A DNA stretch of 64,000 nt from Streptomyces coffeae (GCF_016741875.1 NZ_JAERRF010000016.1:1-64000); one strand, 5' to 3'; counted from the stretch's first letter, positions 33,525 to 42,309 are shown. Made by a program: numbers and translations. The notes: generated by a model not told the origin, from the letters alone.

Positions 33525-34100
33525 TCAGCCCTCCTCCCCGGTGCGGGCGGCCGCCAGGCGGACCGCGTCGAGGATCTTCTCGTAGCCGGTGCAGCGGCAC
33601 AGATTGCCGGACAGGGCCTCGCGGATATCGGCGTCGGACGGGTCGGGATGGCGCTCCAGCAACTCGTCGGCGGCGACGAGGAGTCCGGGGGTGCAGAAGC
33701 CGCACTGGACGGCCCCGGCGTCGATGAACGCCTGCTGCACGGGTGCCAGCGGGGTGGTGCCACCGGGGCCGGGCTGCCAGCGCCGGGCCTCGTCGAGACC
33801 GGTGCCGGTGGTCCGCTCCGTAGCGTCGCCGGAGGCGGTGGCGTCGCGCCGCTCGGCGAACTCCGCCAGGCCCTCGACGGTGACCACCTCGCGCCCCTCG
33901 GCCTGACCGGCCGCGACCAGGCACGCACAGACCGGGACACCGTCCAGACGGACCGTACAGGAGCCGCATTCGCCCTGCTCACAGGCGTTCTTGGAGCCCG
34001 GGAGCCCCATCCGCTCACGCAGCACGTACAGCAGGGACTCGCCCTCCCAGACGTCGTCGGCCTGCTGCGGCCGCCCGTTGACCGTGAATTTCACGCGCAC
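33525..34100 (-). CDS. pucE: Xanthine dehydrogenase 2Fe-2S subunit
   Basis: 191 residues carrying both iron-sulfur clusters that pass electrons from Mo to FAD. NACEQGECGSCTVRLDG and VCACLV give the plant-ferredoxin-type site (about 38-62); QCGFCTPG and GNLCRCTGYEKI the second (about 132-170). Between them, about 30 residues of Ala/Thr/Gly/Arg-rich sequence (after GLAEFAERRD) lengthen the usual short linker. GTG at 34100 has GGGAGG eight bases upstream and overlaps the FAD-subunit gene by ten bases; GTG at 34094 is the alternative. Confidence 0.94.
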   Translation of the reverse strand: MRVKFTVNGRPQQADDVWEGESLLYVLRERMGLPGSKNACEQGECGSCTVRLDGVPVCACLVAAGQAEGREVVTVEGLAEFAERRDATASGDATERTTGTGLDEARRWQPGPGGTTPLAPVQQAFIDAGAVQCGFCTPGLLVAADELLERHPDPSDADIREALSGNLCRCTGYEKILDAVRLAAARTGEEG

Positions 34101-34981
34101 TGTACGGTCCTCCCGTTCCCCTCGCGGTACGCCTGCCAGGTCCAGCCCAGCGTGCGGCGGGCCATCACCGACACGGCGTGGCGGCGGTAGGCCGCGCTGC
34201 CGCGGACGTCGTCGATCGGATTGCAGGCACCGGAGCACAGCTCGGCGAACTGCCGGGCGATCGACGGGGTGATGACGGCGCCGCTGTCCCAGAAACCGCC
34301 GTCGGCCAGCGCGGCGTTCAGGAATTCCTCCGCCTCCCGCGCCCTGATCGGCGTGGGCGCGGCCGAGCCGATACCGGTACGGACGGTGCGGGTGCGCGGA
34401 TGCAGCGCCACGGAGAACGCGCACACCGCGATGACCATGGCGTTGCGCGTACCGACCTTGGAGAACTGCTGCGGTCCGTCGGCCTTCTCGATGTGCACCG
34501 CCCGGATCAGCTCATCGGGCTCCAGGGCGTTGCGCTTGACCCCGGTGTAGAACTCCTCGACCGGGATCAGCCGGGTGCCGCGCACCGACTCCACCTCGAC
34601 CTCGGCACCGGCCGCCAGCAGCGCCGGGTGGGCGTCCCCGGCGGGCGAGGCGGCCCCGAGGTTGCCGCCGACCGTGCCGCGGTTGCGGATCTGCGGGGAG
34701 CCGACGGTGTGCGAGGCGAGCGCGAGAGCGGGCAGCTCGGTCCGCAGCTCCTCGATGATCCGGGTGTAGGGGACCCCGGCGCCCAGCCGGACCGTACGCT
34801 CGCCCACCTCCCACTCGGCCAGTTCGCCGATACGGTTCAGATCCAGCAGGAAGTCGGGACGGCGGTGGTCGAAGTTGATCTCGACCATCACATCGGTGCC
34901 GCCCGCGATGGGCACGGCCGTGGGGTGCTCCGCCTTTGCGGCGAGCGCCTCCTGCCAGCCGGCGGGGCGCAGAAAGTCCAT
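34091..34981 (-). CDS. pucC: Xanthine dehydrogenase FAD-binding subunit
   Basis: 296 residues. The FAD-binding motif PIAGGTDVMVEI lies near residue 24, TVGSPQIRNRGTVGGNLGAASPAGDAHPALLAAGAEV near 92 is the second FAD loop, and VGTRNAMVIAV near 190 the third. It is the first gene of the leftward operon (FAD, Fe-S, Mo, permease, XdhC). Only a weak GAAGAG precedes the ATG. It is divergent from a PucR-type regulator with 238 bases between. Confidence 0.94.
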   Translation of the reverse strand: MDFLRPAGWQEALAAKAEHPTAVPIAGGTDVMVEINFDHRRPDFLLDLNRIGELAEWEVGERTVRLGAGVPYTRIIEELRTELPALALASHTVGSPQIRNRGTVGGNLGAASPAGDAHPALLAAGAEVEVESVRGTRLIPVEEFYTGVKRNALEPDELIRAVHIEKADGPQQFSKVGTRNAMVIAVCAFSVALHPRTRTVRTGIGSAAPTPIRAREAEEFLNAALADGGFWDSGAVITPSIARQFAELCSGACNPIDDVRGSAAYRRHAVSVMARRTLGWTWQAYREGNGRTVQCA

Positions 34982-35219
34982 CGGTCACTCTTCTCGGTTC
35001 GGCGAGCGGGGGCGGGAGGACGGCAACCCGGCTTCCCCCAAGAACTCTGCACGCGGCTTACCGCCAGTAGACCGAGCTGTGGGCCACCTGGTGCAGTCAC
35101 CGAAGGCATGAAGCAGTTGGCTGGCCAGCGGGCTGGTCTTGTAGATTCGAACGAAGAGCGGGGAGCGGAATCCTCGCGGTATTCGACCGGTGACAACAAC
35201 AGGATCGGCTGGCACCACC
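34982..35219. promoter_or_regulatory. xdh / pucR divergent control region
   Basis: 238 bases between divergent starts, with somewhat lower GC on the pucR side. I find no clean palindrome and no copy of operators A or B seen at aceB, the urate operon or hyi. A possible promoter for the leftward operon is TTGTCA near 35194 with a poor -10. PucR is the obvious candidate to bind here. Confidence 0.45.
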
Positions 35220-37019
35220 ATGCGGCTGCGCGCACTGCTGGAGACCGACGCGCTGGGCCTGCGCCTGCTCGGCGGCGAGGACGAGCTGGACCGCACCGTC
35301 CGCGGCGTGATGACCACCGATCTGCGGGACCCCAGCCGCTATCTGTCCGGCGGCGAACTGGTGCTCACCGGTCTGGCCTGGCGGCGTGCGCCGGGCGACT
35401 CCGAGCGGTTCGTACGGATCCTGACCGCCGCCGGGGTGGCCGGTCTGGCCGCGGGCGAGGCGGAGCTCGGCGCGGTGCCCGAGGATCTGGTGATCGCCTG
35501 CGCACAGCACCGGTTGCCGCTGTTCTCGGTGGTCGAGGACGTCTCGTTCGCGTCGATCACCGAGCATGTGGTGCGCCAGGTCTCCGGTGAGCGGGCCGGG
35601 GACCTCGCGGCGGTGGTGGAGCGGCATCGGCGGCTGATGACCTCCGGCCCCGCGGGCGGCGGCCCCGAAGTGGTCCTGGATCTGCTGGGCTCCGATCTCG
35701 ATCTGCCCGCCTGGGTGCTGTCCTCCACCGGCCGCCGGATCGCCGGCCCGAGCGCCCCCGGCCCCTCCCCCGAGCTGCCGCCGGAGATCCGGGCCGAGCT
35801 GGCGGGCGAACTCCTCGCGGCACGGCGCACCGGGCGGCGCGGCCCGCACCGGGTCACCGCCGCCAACGGCGCCCTGTACTCCCTCTTCCCCATCCGCAGC
35901 GGTGAGTCCACGGACATACGCGACACCGTGCTGTCCGACTGGCTGCTGGCGGTCGCCGCGGACGCGGGTGACTGGCCGGGCGAGCGGCTCGATCTGCTGC
36001 ACGGGGTCACCCAGCTGATCGCGGTCGAACGCGACCGGCGCGACGCGGCCCGGACGGTGCGGCGGCGGCTGGCCCAGGAGGTGCTGGAGCTGGTCCAGAC
36101 GGGCGCCCCGCCCGCCGAGATCGCGGCCCGGCTGCGGGTGGCCGCCCCCGTTCTGCTCCCCGGACTCGGCTCGGCGCCGCACTGGCAGGTGGTGGTGGCC
36201 CGGGTGGAGTGGGGGTTCACCGGGCCGAACGGGGAGAACGGGCAGCACGGGCAGGAGGCCGCCCCCGGCGGCGCCGCGGGCCGCGGTATCCCCGGCGGGC
36301 CGGTCGCCCAGGCGCTGCTGGAGGAGATCCTGGTCGATCCGCGGGCGACCGGGCCGGAGCCCTCGGACCGGATCGCGGTGGCGCACACCGGTGAGGAGGC
36401 GGTGGCGCTCGTACCGCTTCCGGCCCATCCGGACGTGTCACCATCGGAGGCGGCGGAGGCGACGGAGGCGACGGAGGCGGCGGACGCCGACGGTACCTCC
36501 GCGTCCGGCCCCGTCCTGGACGCCGGGCTGCACGCGGACACACTGCTCGCCGCCATCCGCGAGCCGCTCTCCCGCGGTCTGGACGGCGACGGCCGGCTGA
36601 CCCTCGGGGTGAGCGCCGCCGTCCCCTCCGCCGACGGGCTGCGCGGCGCCCTGGAGGAGGCCCGGCACGCCCGCCGGGTCGCGGCCGCCCGCTCCGGCCG
36701 GGTCTGCGCCGCCGGTCACCAGGAGCTGGCCTCGCACGTCCTGCTGCTCCCCTTCGTCCCGGACGACGTCCGCCGCGCGTTCACCGCGCGGCTGCTCGAC
36801 CCGCTGCGCGAGTACGACCGCCGTCATCGCGCCGAACTGATCCCCACCCTCGAGGCGTTCCTCGAATGCGACGGGTCGTGGACGCGGTGTGCGGCGCGGC
36901 TGCACCTCCACGTCAACACCCTGCGCTACCGGGTCGGCCGGATAGAGCAGCTGACCGGGCGCGAGCTGTCCCGGCTCGAGGACAAACTGGACTTCTTCCT
37001 CGCGCTGCGCATGAGCTGA
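35220..37019 (+). CDS. pucR: PucR-family purine catabolism regulator
   Basis: 599 residues. The N-terminal PucR domain reads LRALLETDALGLRLLGGEDELDRTVRGVMTTDLRDPSRYLSGGELVLTG and runs to about 125; a long middle domain carries a low-complexity patch (SEAAEATEATEAAD, about 410-425); the C-terminus is the PucR helix-turn-helix ECDGSWTRCAARLHLHVNTLRYRVGRIEQLTGRELSRLEDKLDFFLALRM. Relatives activate or repress purine genes in response to ureide intermediates. Position opposite the xanthine dehydrogenase operon makes that operon the likely target. The ATG at 35220 has only a weak CAGGA site. Confidence 0.92.
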   Translation: MRLRALLETDALGLRLLGGEDELDRTVRGVMTTDLRDPSRYLSGGELVLTGLAWRRAPGDSERFVRILTAAGVAGLAAGEAELGAVPEDLVIACAQHRLPLFSVVEDVSFASITEHVVRQVSGERAGDLAAVVERHRRLMTSGPAGGGPEVVLDLLGSDLDLPAWVLSSTGRRIAGPSAPGPSPELPPEIRAELAGELLAARRTGRRGPHRVTAANGALYSLFPIRSGESTDIRDTVLSDWLLAVAADAGDWPGERLDLLHGVTQLIAVERDRRDAARTVRRRLAQEVLELVQTGAPPAEIAARLRVAAPVLLPGLGSAPHWQVVVARVEWGFTGPNGENGQHGQEAAPGGAAGRGIPGGPVAQALLEEILVDPRATGPEPSDRIAVAHTGEEAVALVPLPAHPDVSPSEAAEATEATEAADADGTSASGPVLDAGLHADTLLAAIREPLSRGLDGDGRLTLGVSAAVPSADGLRGALEEARHARRVAAARSGRVCAAGHQELASHVLLLPFVPDDVRRAFTARLLDPLREYDRRHRAELIPTLEAFLECDGSWTRCAARLHLHVNTLRYRVGRIEQLTGRELSRLEDKLDFFLALRMS

Positions 37020-37118
37020 CGCCTGGGTTCCGGAGTGAGCCGACAAGCTCCCACGAGCCCCATGCGCACCCCCGCGCCCCATCGATGCGCCTAGGAGCCA
37101 CCGCCCTGGTCAGGGGTT

Positions 37119-37134
37119 TGTGAATTCGTTCACA
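37119..37134. promoter_or_regulatory. CRP-type box upstream of the TPR gene
   Basis: TGTGAATTCGTTCACA is a perfect TGTGA-N6-TCACA palindrome, flanked by GGGGTT (37113-37118) and AACCCC (37137-37142) that extend the symmetry with a two-base offset. Streptomyces Crp recognises GTG-N8-CAC type sites, which this satisfies. It lies 83 bases before the start codon of the next gene. Confidence 0.6.
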
Positions 37135-37217
37135 CCAACCCCTTGGCCGCGCCAGCGCATTCATGCTGAGATTCGCATCACGGCTTCCGGCTCGATGGCG
37201 CGCTTGGGGAGGGCAAT

Positions 37218-38057
37218 GTGGCGGACACCGCCATGTCACCACCTGGATCGTCAAACTCCGATTCCGAGGCACGTTCCCACGCTCCGGCCGGGCGGGGGGA
37301 CGCCCCGCTCGACACGGCGGTCTGGCGGCTGCGTTCGCGCGGCCTCTGGAAGGACGCCGCCGAACTGCTCACGCCCTACGCCGAGGACGACGCCTCGGCC
37401 GCGCTCAAGCGCAGCGTCATCCTGACCGAACGGTGCATGTACACCTCCGCGGGGTGGGACGCGGCCGAGGACGCGCTGCGCGCCGCGGAGGCCCTGGCGC
37501 TCACCGACGCCGAGCGCGGCGCCACCGCGTGCGAGCGGGGCTATCTCGCGTACGCCTCCACCCTGCTGAGCGTCCGCGACCGGGCCGACGAGGCGCGCAC
37601 CGCGCTCGGCCGCGCGGCGGCGCTGCTGGCGCCCGGCTCCCCGACCCGCCCGCTGCTGGACCTCCGCCGCGGGCTGATCTCCCAGCACCTCGCCCACAAC
37701 CCGACCGGCGCCCAAGCCGCGTTCCAGCGCGCTCACGCGGGCGCGACCGCCCAGGGTGACGAGCTGCTGACCTCGTCCACCTGGCGCCACCTGGCCGCCA
37801 TGGCGGAGGAGGAGGGCAATCTCCCCGAGGCCCGGCACGGCTTCGCCGAATCGCTCCGCATCCGCGAGGAGCTGGGCTACCTGGTCGGCATCGCCCCGGC
37901 CCTGGCGGCCCTGGCCGACGTGGAGCCGGACCCGGAGGAGGCCGGACGGATGCGCACGGAAGCGGGCCGCCTGGTGCGGCTGCTCGGCGGTGTCCCGGTG
38001 TGGCTGGCCGAGCAGTTAGGCCACACCGAACCACCCCTCGACGGCCACCGTCCCTGA
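37218..38057 (+). CDS. Tetratricopeptide-like protein with TTA codon
   Basis: 279 residues, Ala/Leu/Arg-rich helical hairpins of the TPR type: WDAAEDALRAAEALALTDAERGATACERGYLAYAS, ADEARTALGRAAALL, AQAAFQRAHAGATAQGD, WRHLAAMAEEEGNLPEARHGFAESLRIREELGY. A polar 35-residue N-terminus precedes them. A protein-interaction role is likely; partners are unknown. GTG at 37218 has GGGGAGGG four bases upstream. Codon 267 (38016-38018) is TTA, suggesting dependence on the bldA tRNA, and a CRP-type box lies upstream. Confidence 0.78.
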   Translation: MADTAMSPPGSSNSDSEARSHAPAGRGDAPLDTAVWRLRSRGLWKDAAELLTPYAEDDASAALKRSVILTERCMYTSAGWDAAEDALRAAEALALTDAERGATACERGYLAYASTLLSVRDRADEARTALGRAAALLAPGSPTRPLLDLRRGLISQHLAHNPTGAQAAFQRAHAGATAQGDELLTSSTWRHLAAMAEEEGNLPEARHGFAESLRIREELGYLVGIAPALAALADVEPDPEEAGRMRTEAGRLVRLLGGVPVWLAEQLGHTEPPLDGHRP

Positions 38058-38470
38058 CACCACGGGGTCGGCGGCCCGGGTGCCGGGCGATCCGTGGGGG
38101 GCCGCCCGGCACCCCACATCACGCCCCGGCTGCCGCGCCGCGTCCGCGGCAGCCGAGCGCCGGCCCCGGAACCCGCCACCCCGCAGTGGCGCCCACGCGC
38201 CCACCGCGGACCCGACGTGGTGACCTCCCACCGCTGAACGGACCCACACCGCCCCAGCCGGGTCCCGCCCGAACCCCCGCGACCCGGCCCCCGCACCCGG
38301 AGGCGGTACCCCGGGACTCACCGCGGCCAGGCGTGACGACCGCCCACCGGTGAGCGAACCCCACCGCCCGACGGAGTCTCACCCGAACCCCGGCACCCCG
38401 CGCAGCGAGCCGCGGCCCGGCGCGCTGGCCGCGGGTTGGCGTCCGCAGGGGCTGGCCCGGCCGAGGGCCG
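38058..38470. other. Intergenic region downstream of the TPR gene
   Basis: About 410 bases with no supportable gene. It is Pro/Arg/Gly-codon-like GC-rich sequence in all frames, without ribosome-binding sites, repeats or clean hairpins, leading into the 14-bp tandem repeat. Confidence 0.4.
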
Positions 38471-38568
38471 GGCGCCGGGGGCCGGGCGCCGGGGGCCGGG
38501 CGCCGGGGGCCGGGCGCCGGGGGCCGGGCGCCGGGGGCCGGGCGCCGGGGGCCGGGCGCCGGGGGCCG
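38471..38568. repeat. 14-bp tandem repeat, seven copies
   Basis: Seven perfect head-to-tail copies of GGCGCCGGGGGCCG, with a degenerate partial unit on each side (GAGGGCCG before, GGCGTGGGGCCG after). Fourteen is not a multiple of three and the array lies between genes, so it is not coding. Each unit contains the palindrome GGCGCC. It lies 51 bases downstream of the GntR gene's stop codon. Confidence 0.9.
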
Positions 38569-38618
38569 GGCGTGGGGCCGAAGCGCGGCCCCGCCCCCTC
38601 ACCCCGGCCGCAGGCCGG

Positions 38619-39308
38619 TTACGCGCCGGTGGTGAAGTGTTCGCGGACCAGGGATTCGACGACGTCCAGGTCGCGGGCGGCGAGGGCGTCCAGGAGGGCC
38701 ATGTGTTCGGCGGCGTCCGCCACCAGGTCGGCGGTGCGGACCGGGCGGCCGCAGGCCAGGGGCCACTGGGCGCGGCGGTGGAGTTCGTCGGCGACGATCA
38801 CCAGCTGCTGGTTTCCGGACAGGCTCAGCACGCTCTGGTGGAAGGTGCGGTCCGACTCCAGATAAGCGGCCCGGTCGCCCTTGGCGGCGGCGGCCGCGGT
38901 CGCCTCGGCGAAGGGCCGCAGCAGGGCCCAGCGCTCGGGCGTGACGGCCTGGGCCAGGCCGAGCATCACGGGGACCTCCAGCAGGGCACGGACCTCGGCC
39001 AGCTCGGCCAGCTCACGCGCGCTGCGCCGGGCGACCCGGAAGCCGCGGTTGGGGACCACCTCGACGGCGCCCTCGCCCGCGAGCTGCTGCATGGCCTCCC
39101 GCACCGGGGTGGGCGAGACACCGAAGCGCTCGGCGAGGGCCGGGGCGGAGTAGACCTCACCCGGGGTCAGCTCACCGCCGACCAGCGCGTCCCGCAGGGC
39201 GTCCAGGATCTGCCCGCGGACGGAGTGACGCCGGAGGGACCGGCGTGCCGCGGGCACACCGGACGGGGGCTGCGGCTCCCTTGCCGCCTCCGCTTTGGCC
39301 TGCTCCAC
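38619..39308 (-). CDS. GntR-family regulator, FCD type
   Basis: 229 residues. The winged helix (about 30-100) reads GQILDALRDALVGGELTPGEVYSAPALAERFGVSPTPVREAMQQLAGEGAVEVVPNRGFRVA, and the FCD ligand domain follows (ELAELAEVRALLEVPVMLGLAQ, DRTFHQSVLSLSGNQQL, AEHMALLDALAARDLDVVESLVREHF) with the Asp/His residues that bind metal and carboxylate ligands. GTG at 39308 has AGGAGGAG four bases upstream. The target is unknown; it is divergent from the iron-regulated reductase at 39428. Confidence 0.88.
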   Translation of the reverse strand: MEQAKAEAAREPQPPSGVPAARRSLRRHSVRGQILDALRDALVGGELTPGEVYSAPALAERFGVSPTPVREAMQQLAGEGAVEVVPNRGFRVARRSARELAELAEVRALLEVPVMLGLAQAVTPERWALLRPFAEATAAAAAKGDRAAYLESDRTFHQSVLSLSGNQQLVIVADELHRRAQWPLACGRPVRTADLVADAAEHMALLDALAARDLDVVESLVREHFTTGA

Positions 39309-39380
39309 TCGGCTCCTCCTGACATGCCATCGAAACGATATGCGGCTGCCGCGTGAGGTCAAAGCCCGGATCAGATCAAG

Positions 39381-39399
39381 TAAGGTTAGGCTAACCTCG
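39381..39399. promoter_or_regulatory. Iron box (DmdR/IdeR/DtxR-type)
   Basis: TAAGGTTAGGCTAACCTCG matches the 19-bp actinobacterial iron-box consensus at nearly every core position (AGGTTAG-G-CTAACCT). It lies 28 bases before the FhuF-like start codon and should repress that gene when iron is plentiful. Confidence 0.88.
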
Positions 39400-39427
39400 C
39401 ACCGCGTCCACGAATCGGTGGTCCCGC

Positions 39428-40312
39428 ATGTCCGTGCCCGCGCTCCGCCCGTTCCATACCGAACCCGTCGGCACCGGCCCCGTCGGCACCGGCCCCGTCG
39501 GCACACGCGCCTTGCTCGGCGCGTACGAGCGGCTGGCGGAGGTGCTGCCCTCCTGCGCGGTCACGGTGAGCACCGGCGCGGTGCCGCCCACCGGCGGCGG
39601 CTGGGTGCACGCGGCGGACCTCGCCGCGGGCGGACCCGCGCTCGACGCCTTTCTCGCCTGGGACGAGGCCCAGGTGGAGCGCGACTACGGACAGCGGGCC
39701 CGGCCGGATGTGATCGCCGGGTTCGGGCTGCACCGCTACGCCTGGCACATCTGTCTGCTGTTCACCGTGCCGTGGTTTCTGCACCGCCGCGTACCGCGGC
39801 TGACGGTCCACCAGGTGTCGTACCACCGGACTCGGGGCCGGATCGCGGTGCGTACGGCCGGGTTCGCGTGTCTGCCGGACGACAGGGCGGCCGCACTGCC
39901 CGGCGCCCGGCCGGTCATGGACGAGGAGGCGCTGCGCGCCGAGCTCCGGACGGCCGTGGCCGAACACCTCGGCCCGGTGCTCGACGGTTTCCGGCCACGG
40001 ATGCGCCGCGGCACCCGCGCCCTGTGGCGGATGGCGGCGGACGAGATCACCGAGGGACTGTGGCACGTCGGCGGGCTGCTGGGCGAAGAGCCGCGCGCGG
40101 TGGCCGAGTTGACCGCGCTGCTACCGGGGCCCGGTGACCTCTATCCGGCCGGGGCCGCGTTCCGTCCGCTCGCCGGGGCCGAGGGCGGACCGGTCGTCAC
40201 CCGGAACCGGGCCAGTTGCTGTCTCTTCTACACCCTGCGGCCAGACGAGCCGTGTCTGACCTGTCCGCGCACCGCCGACGCGGAGCGCATCGCCCGCCGA
40301 GGCGCGAACTGA
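39428..40312 (+). CDS. FhuF-like (2Fe-2S) ferric-siderophore reductase
   Basis: 294 residues. The C-terminus SCCLFYTLRPDEPCLTCPRT has the CC-x10-CxxC cluster-binding pattern of FhuF and siderophore-reductase proteins, and the middle shows the family's DYGQRARPDVIAGFGLHRYAWHICLLFTVPWFL and MRRGTRALWRMAADEITEGLW. Such proteins reduce ferric siderophores in the cytoplasm to release iron. The N-terminus has a short repeat, GTGPVGTGPVGT, from 15-bp DNA units. The iron box immediately upstream supports the role. The ribosome-binding site is poor. Confidence 0.85.
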   Translation: MSVPALRPFHTEPVGTGPVGTGPVGTRALLGAYERLAEVLPSCAVTVSTGAVPPTGGGWVHAADLAAGGPALDAFLAWDEAQVERDYGQRARPDVIAGFGLHRYAWHICLLFTVPWFLHRRVPRLTVHQVSYHRTRGRIAVRTAGFACLPDDRAAALPGARPVMDEEALRAELRTAVAEHLGPVLDGFRPRMRRGTRALWRMAADEITEGLWHVGGLLGEEPRAVAELTALLPGPGDLYPAGAAFRPLAGAEGGPVVTRNRASCCLFYTLRPDEPCLTCPRTADAERIARRGAN

Positions 40313-40529
40313 GGTACGGATTACCCGTGATCGCGTTCCGTGAATAGAATCAAGCCGCTTGCACAGAGCGAGCGTTCGAACCGTAACGCACCTATCCGCG
40401 TGCCGCCCCGCCCACTTGGCGGCCTCTTGTCCGGAAACCGCTCGAGGCCGGGCCGGATTCCGCCAGGATGTCGCGCGTGTAGGCCGCACTGCGGCCAGGA
40501 CTTCACGGAAGCGAGGCAAGGGGCACCGG

Positions 40530-41723
40530 ATGAGACTGACCGAGATATCGCTGGGCTGGGCCCTGCCCGTCCTCGTGGCACTGCTCGGTGTCGTGGGGGC
40601 GGTGGTGGTTCTCGCCCGCGGCCGCAACGAGAAGAAGGCGGACGGCGCGCCCGCGGATTCGTGGGAGCGCAGCGAGGAGCGCCGTCGGCGCAAGGAGGCC
40701 ATCTACGGGATGGCCTCGTATGTGCTGCTGTTCTGCTGCGCCGGGGTGGCCGCCGCGCTCTCGTTCCAGGGTCTGGTCGGCTTCGGCCGGGAGAACCTGG
40801 CGCTCACGAACGGCTGGGAGTACCTGGTCCCGTTCGGTCTCGACGGCGCCGCCATGTTCTGCTCGGTGCTCGCGGTGCGCGAGGCCAGCCACGGTGACGC
40901 GGCGCTCGGCTCACGTCTGCTGGTGTGGATGTTCGCGGGCGCCGCGGCCTGGTTCAACTGGGTGCACGCGCCGCGCGGTATGGGCCACGCGGGCGCCCCG
41001 CAGTTCTTCGCGGGCATGTCGCTGTCGGCCGCGGTCCTCTTCGACCGCGCGCTCAAGCAGACCCGCCGCTCGGCACTGCGTGAACAGGGCCTGGTGCCGC
41101 GGCCGTTGCCGCAGATCCGCATCGTCCGCTGGCTGCGCGCCCCCCGTGAGACCTTCGCCGCCTGGTCGCTGATGCTGCTGGAGGGTGTGCGCACGCTGGA
41201 CGAGGCGGTCGAGGAGGTCCGTGAGGACCGCCGCGAGAAGGAGAACAACCGCAAGCGCGAGCGCGAGCAGGAGAAGCTGGACCGGGCCCGGATCCGCGCG
41301 ATCAACCGGCAGCACCGGGCGTGGGGCCGCCGCGGCGGCCGTCAGGTGGACGTCTCCGTCGCCACCGACCGGCCCGCGAGCCTGAGTTCGGAGCCTGCCA
41401 TAGGGGAGAAGGTGCTGGAGCCGGCGGGAACCGCCGAGCAGACGCGGCTGTCCTCGTCCTCCACCCGGCCCGCCCTCCAGTCCGCGACCGCGACCGCGAC
41501 TGCGACCGCCGCTGACACCGACAGCGGGGACTGGAACCGCGACCGGGATTTCAGCTTCGGCTTCGGTGACCAGGACGGGGCCTTGGACAAGGAGAAGGAC
41601 AAGGACGCCGAAGCCGACCGTCCCCGCACCGTCGACCTCACCGCCGAGGACGACACCCTCACCATTCCCCGGCTGGACTCCCTGGAGGAGAAGCTGGCGC
41701 AGATCGAGCGCGCCTTCGGCTGA
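40530..41723 (+). CDS. DUF2637 membrane protein (SpdB-like)
   Basis: 397 residues. Four membrane segments in the first 200 (LGWALPVLVALLGVVGAVVVL; AIYGMASYVLLFCCAGVAAAL; YLVPFGLDGAAMFCSVLAV; LLVWMFAGAAAWFNWVHAP) form a DUF2637 domain, otherwise known from Streptomyces plasmid spread proteins. A charged helix (about 220-260, EDRREKENNRKREREQEKLDRARIR) is likely a coiled coil; the rest is disordered with Asp/Lys-rich runs and a final amphipathic helix. AAGGGG lies six bases before the ATG. No plasmid replication or integrase gene accompanies it. Confidence 0.8.
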   Translation: MRLTEISLGWALPVLVALLGVVGAVVVLARGRNEKKADGAPADSWERSEERRRRKEAIYGMASYVLLFCCAGVAAALSFQGLVGFGRENLALTNGWEYLVPFGLDGAAMFCSVLAVREASHGDAALGSRLLVWMFAGAAAWFNWVHAPRGMGHAGAPQFFAGMSLSAAVLFDRALKQTRRSALREQGLVPRPLPQIRIVRWLRAPRETFAAWSLMLLEGVRTLDEAVEEVREDRREKENNRKREREQEKLDRARIRAINRQHRAWGRRGGRQVDVSVATDRPASLSSEPAIGEKVLEPAGTAEQTRLSSSSTRPALQSATATATATAADTDSGDWNRDRDFSFGFGDQDGALDKEKDKDAEADRPRTVDLTAEDDTLTIPRLDSLEEKLAQIERAFG

Positions 41724-41805
41724 GCACTGAGCGCTGAGCGGCGAAGCGGACGGGCGACGGCGTCGGCGGGGCACTTCTCCGCCGTCGTCCGCCCGCCGCC
41801 GTGCG

Positions 41806-42309
41806 TCACTCCACGACGCCGTCGGCCTCCAGCTCGAACCACAGGGCCTTGCCCACCCCGTGCGTCCGTACGCCCCAGGCGTCCGCGAGCGAGTGCACCA
41901 GCAGCAGCCCGCGCCCGGAGGTGGCGTCCTCCGGCGGGCGGGCCCGCAGCCTCGGATGGCGGGAGTCGAAGTCCCGCACCTCCACCCGTAATCGGCCCGC
42001 GACCCGCGCGGCGGCCCCGTCCTCCAGGGCGGCCGTGACCTGGGCCCCGCGGCCGGTATGCACCAGCGCGTTGGTCACCAGCTCGCTGATGAGCAGCTCG
42101 GCAAGATCCGCCCGGCCCGGTCCGCCCCAGTGCCGCAGCAACTGCCGCAGCTCCGCCCGGACCTCCGCCACCGCGTCCAGCTCGTCCCGCGCCAATCGTC
42201 GCTCGAGGACCGGGCCACGACGCTCCACCTGGACAGCCTCCGCAGCCTTCGTCCCCGGATCCGGCCGGCCGACCGGCAGCCTGCCCGGCCGTACACACTG
42301 ACGCTTCAT
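41806..42309 (-). CDS. RsbW-like ATP-binding (anti-sigma kinase-type) protein
   Basis: 167 residues of the HATPase_c_2 family: ELLISELVTNALVHTG holds the N-box Asn, VEVRDFDSRHPRLR the D-box, and ATSGRGLLLVHSLADAWGVR the G-boxes. No transmembrane or dimerisation domain is present. Streptomycetes have many such small ATPases; they act as anti-sigma kinases or unknown signalling parts. The partner is not adjacent. Confidence 0.82.
   Translation of the reverse strand: MKRQCVRPGRLPVGRPDPGTKAAEAVQVERRGPVLERRLARDELDAVAEVRAELRQLLRHWGGPGRADLAELLISELVTNALVHTGRGAQVTAALEDGAAARVAGRLRVEVRDFDSRHPRLRARPPEDATSGRGLLLVHSLADAWGVRTHGVGKALWFELEADGVVE

Noticed and set aside
28432..33585. A very long open frame antisense to the xanthine dehydrogenase, permease and xdhC genes
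   Set aside because: In DNA this GC-rich the frame opposite a real gene is often open. Its translation is Gly/Val/His-rich without family motifs, while the other strand encodes clear enzymes.
38471..38568. The 14-bp array as a CRISPR
   Set aside because: Units are contiguous with no unique spacers and no cas genes are present.
40530..41723. DUF2637 (SpdB-like) gene as a sign of an integrated plasmid
   Set aside because: No integrase, replication gene, tra/kor gene, tRNA or attachment repeat was found around it.
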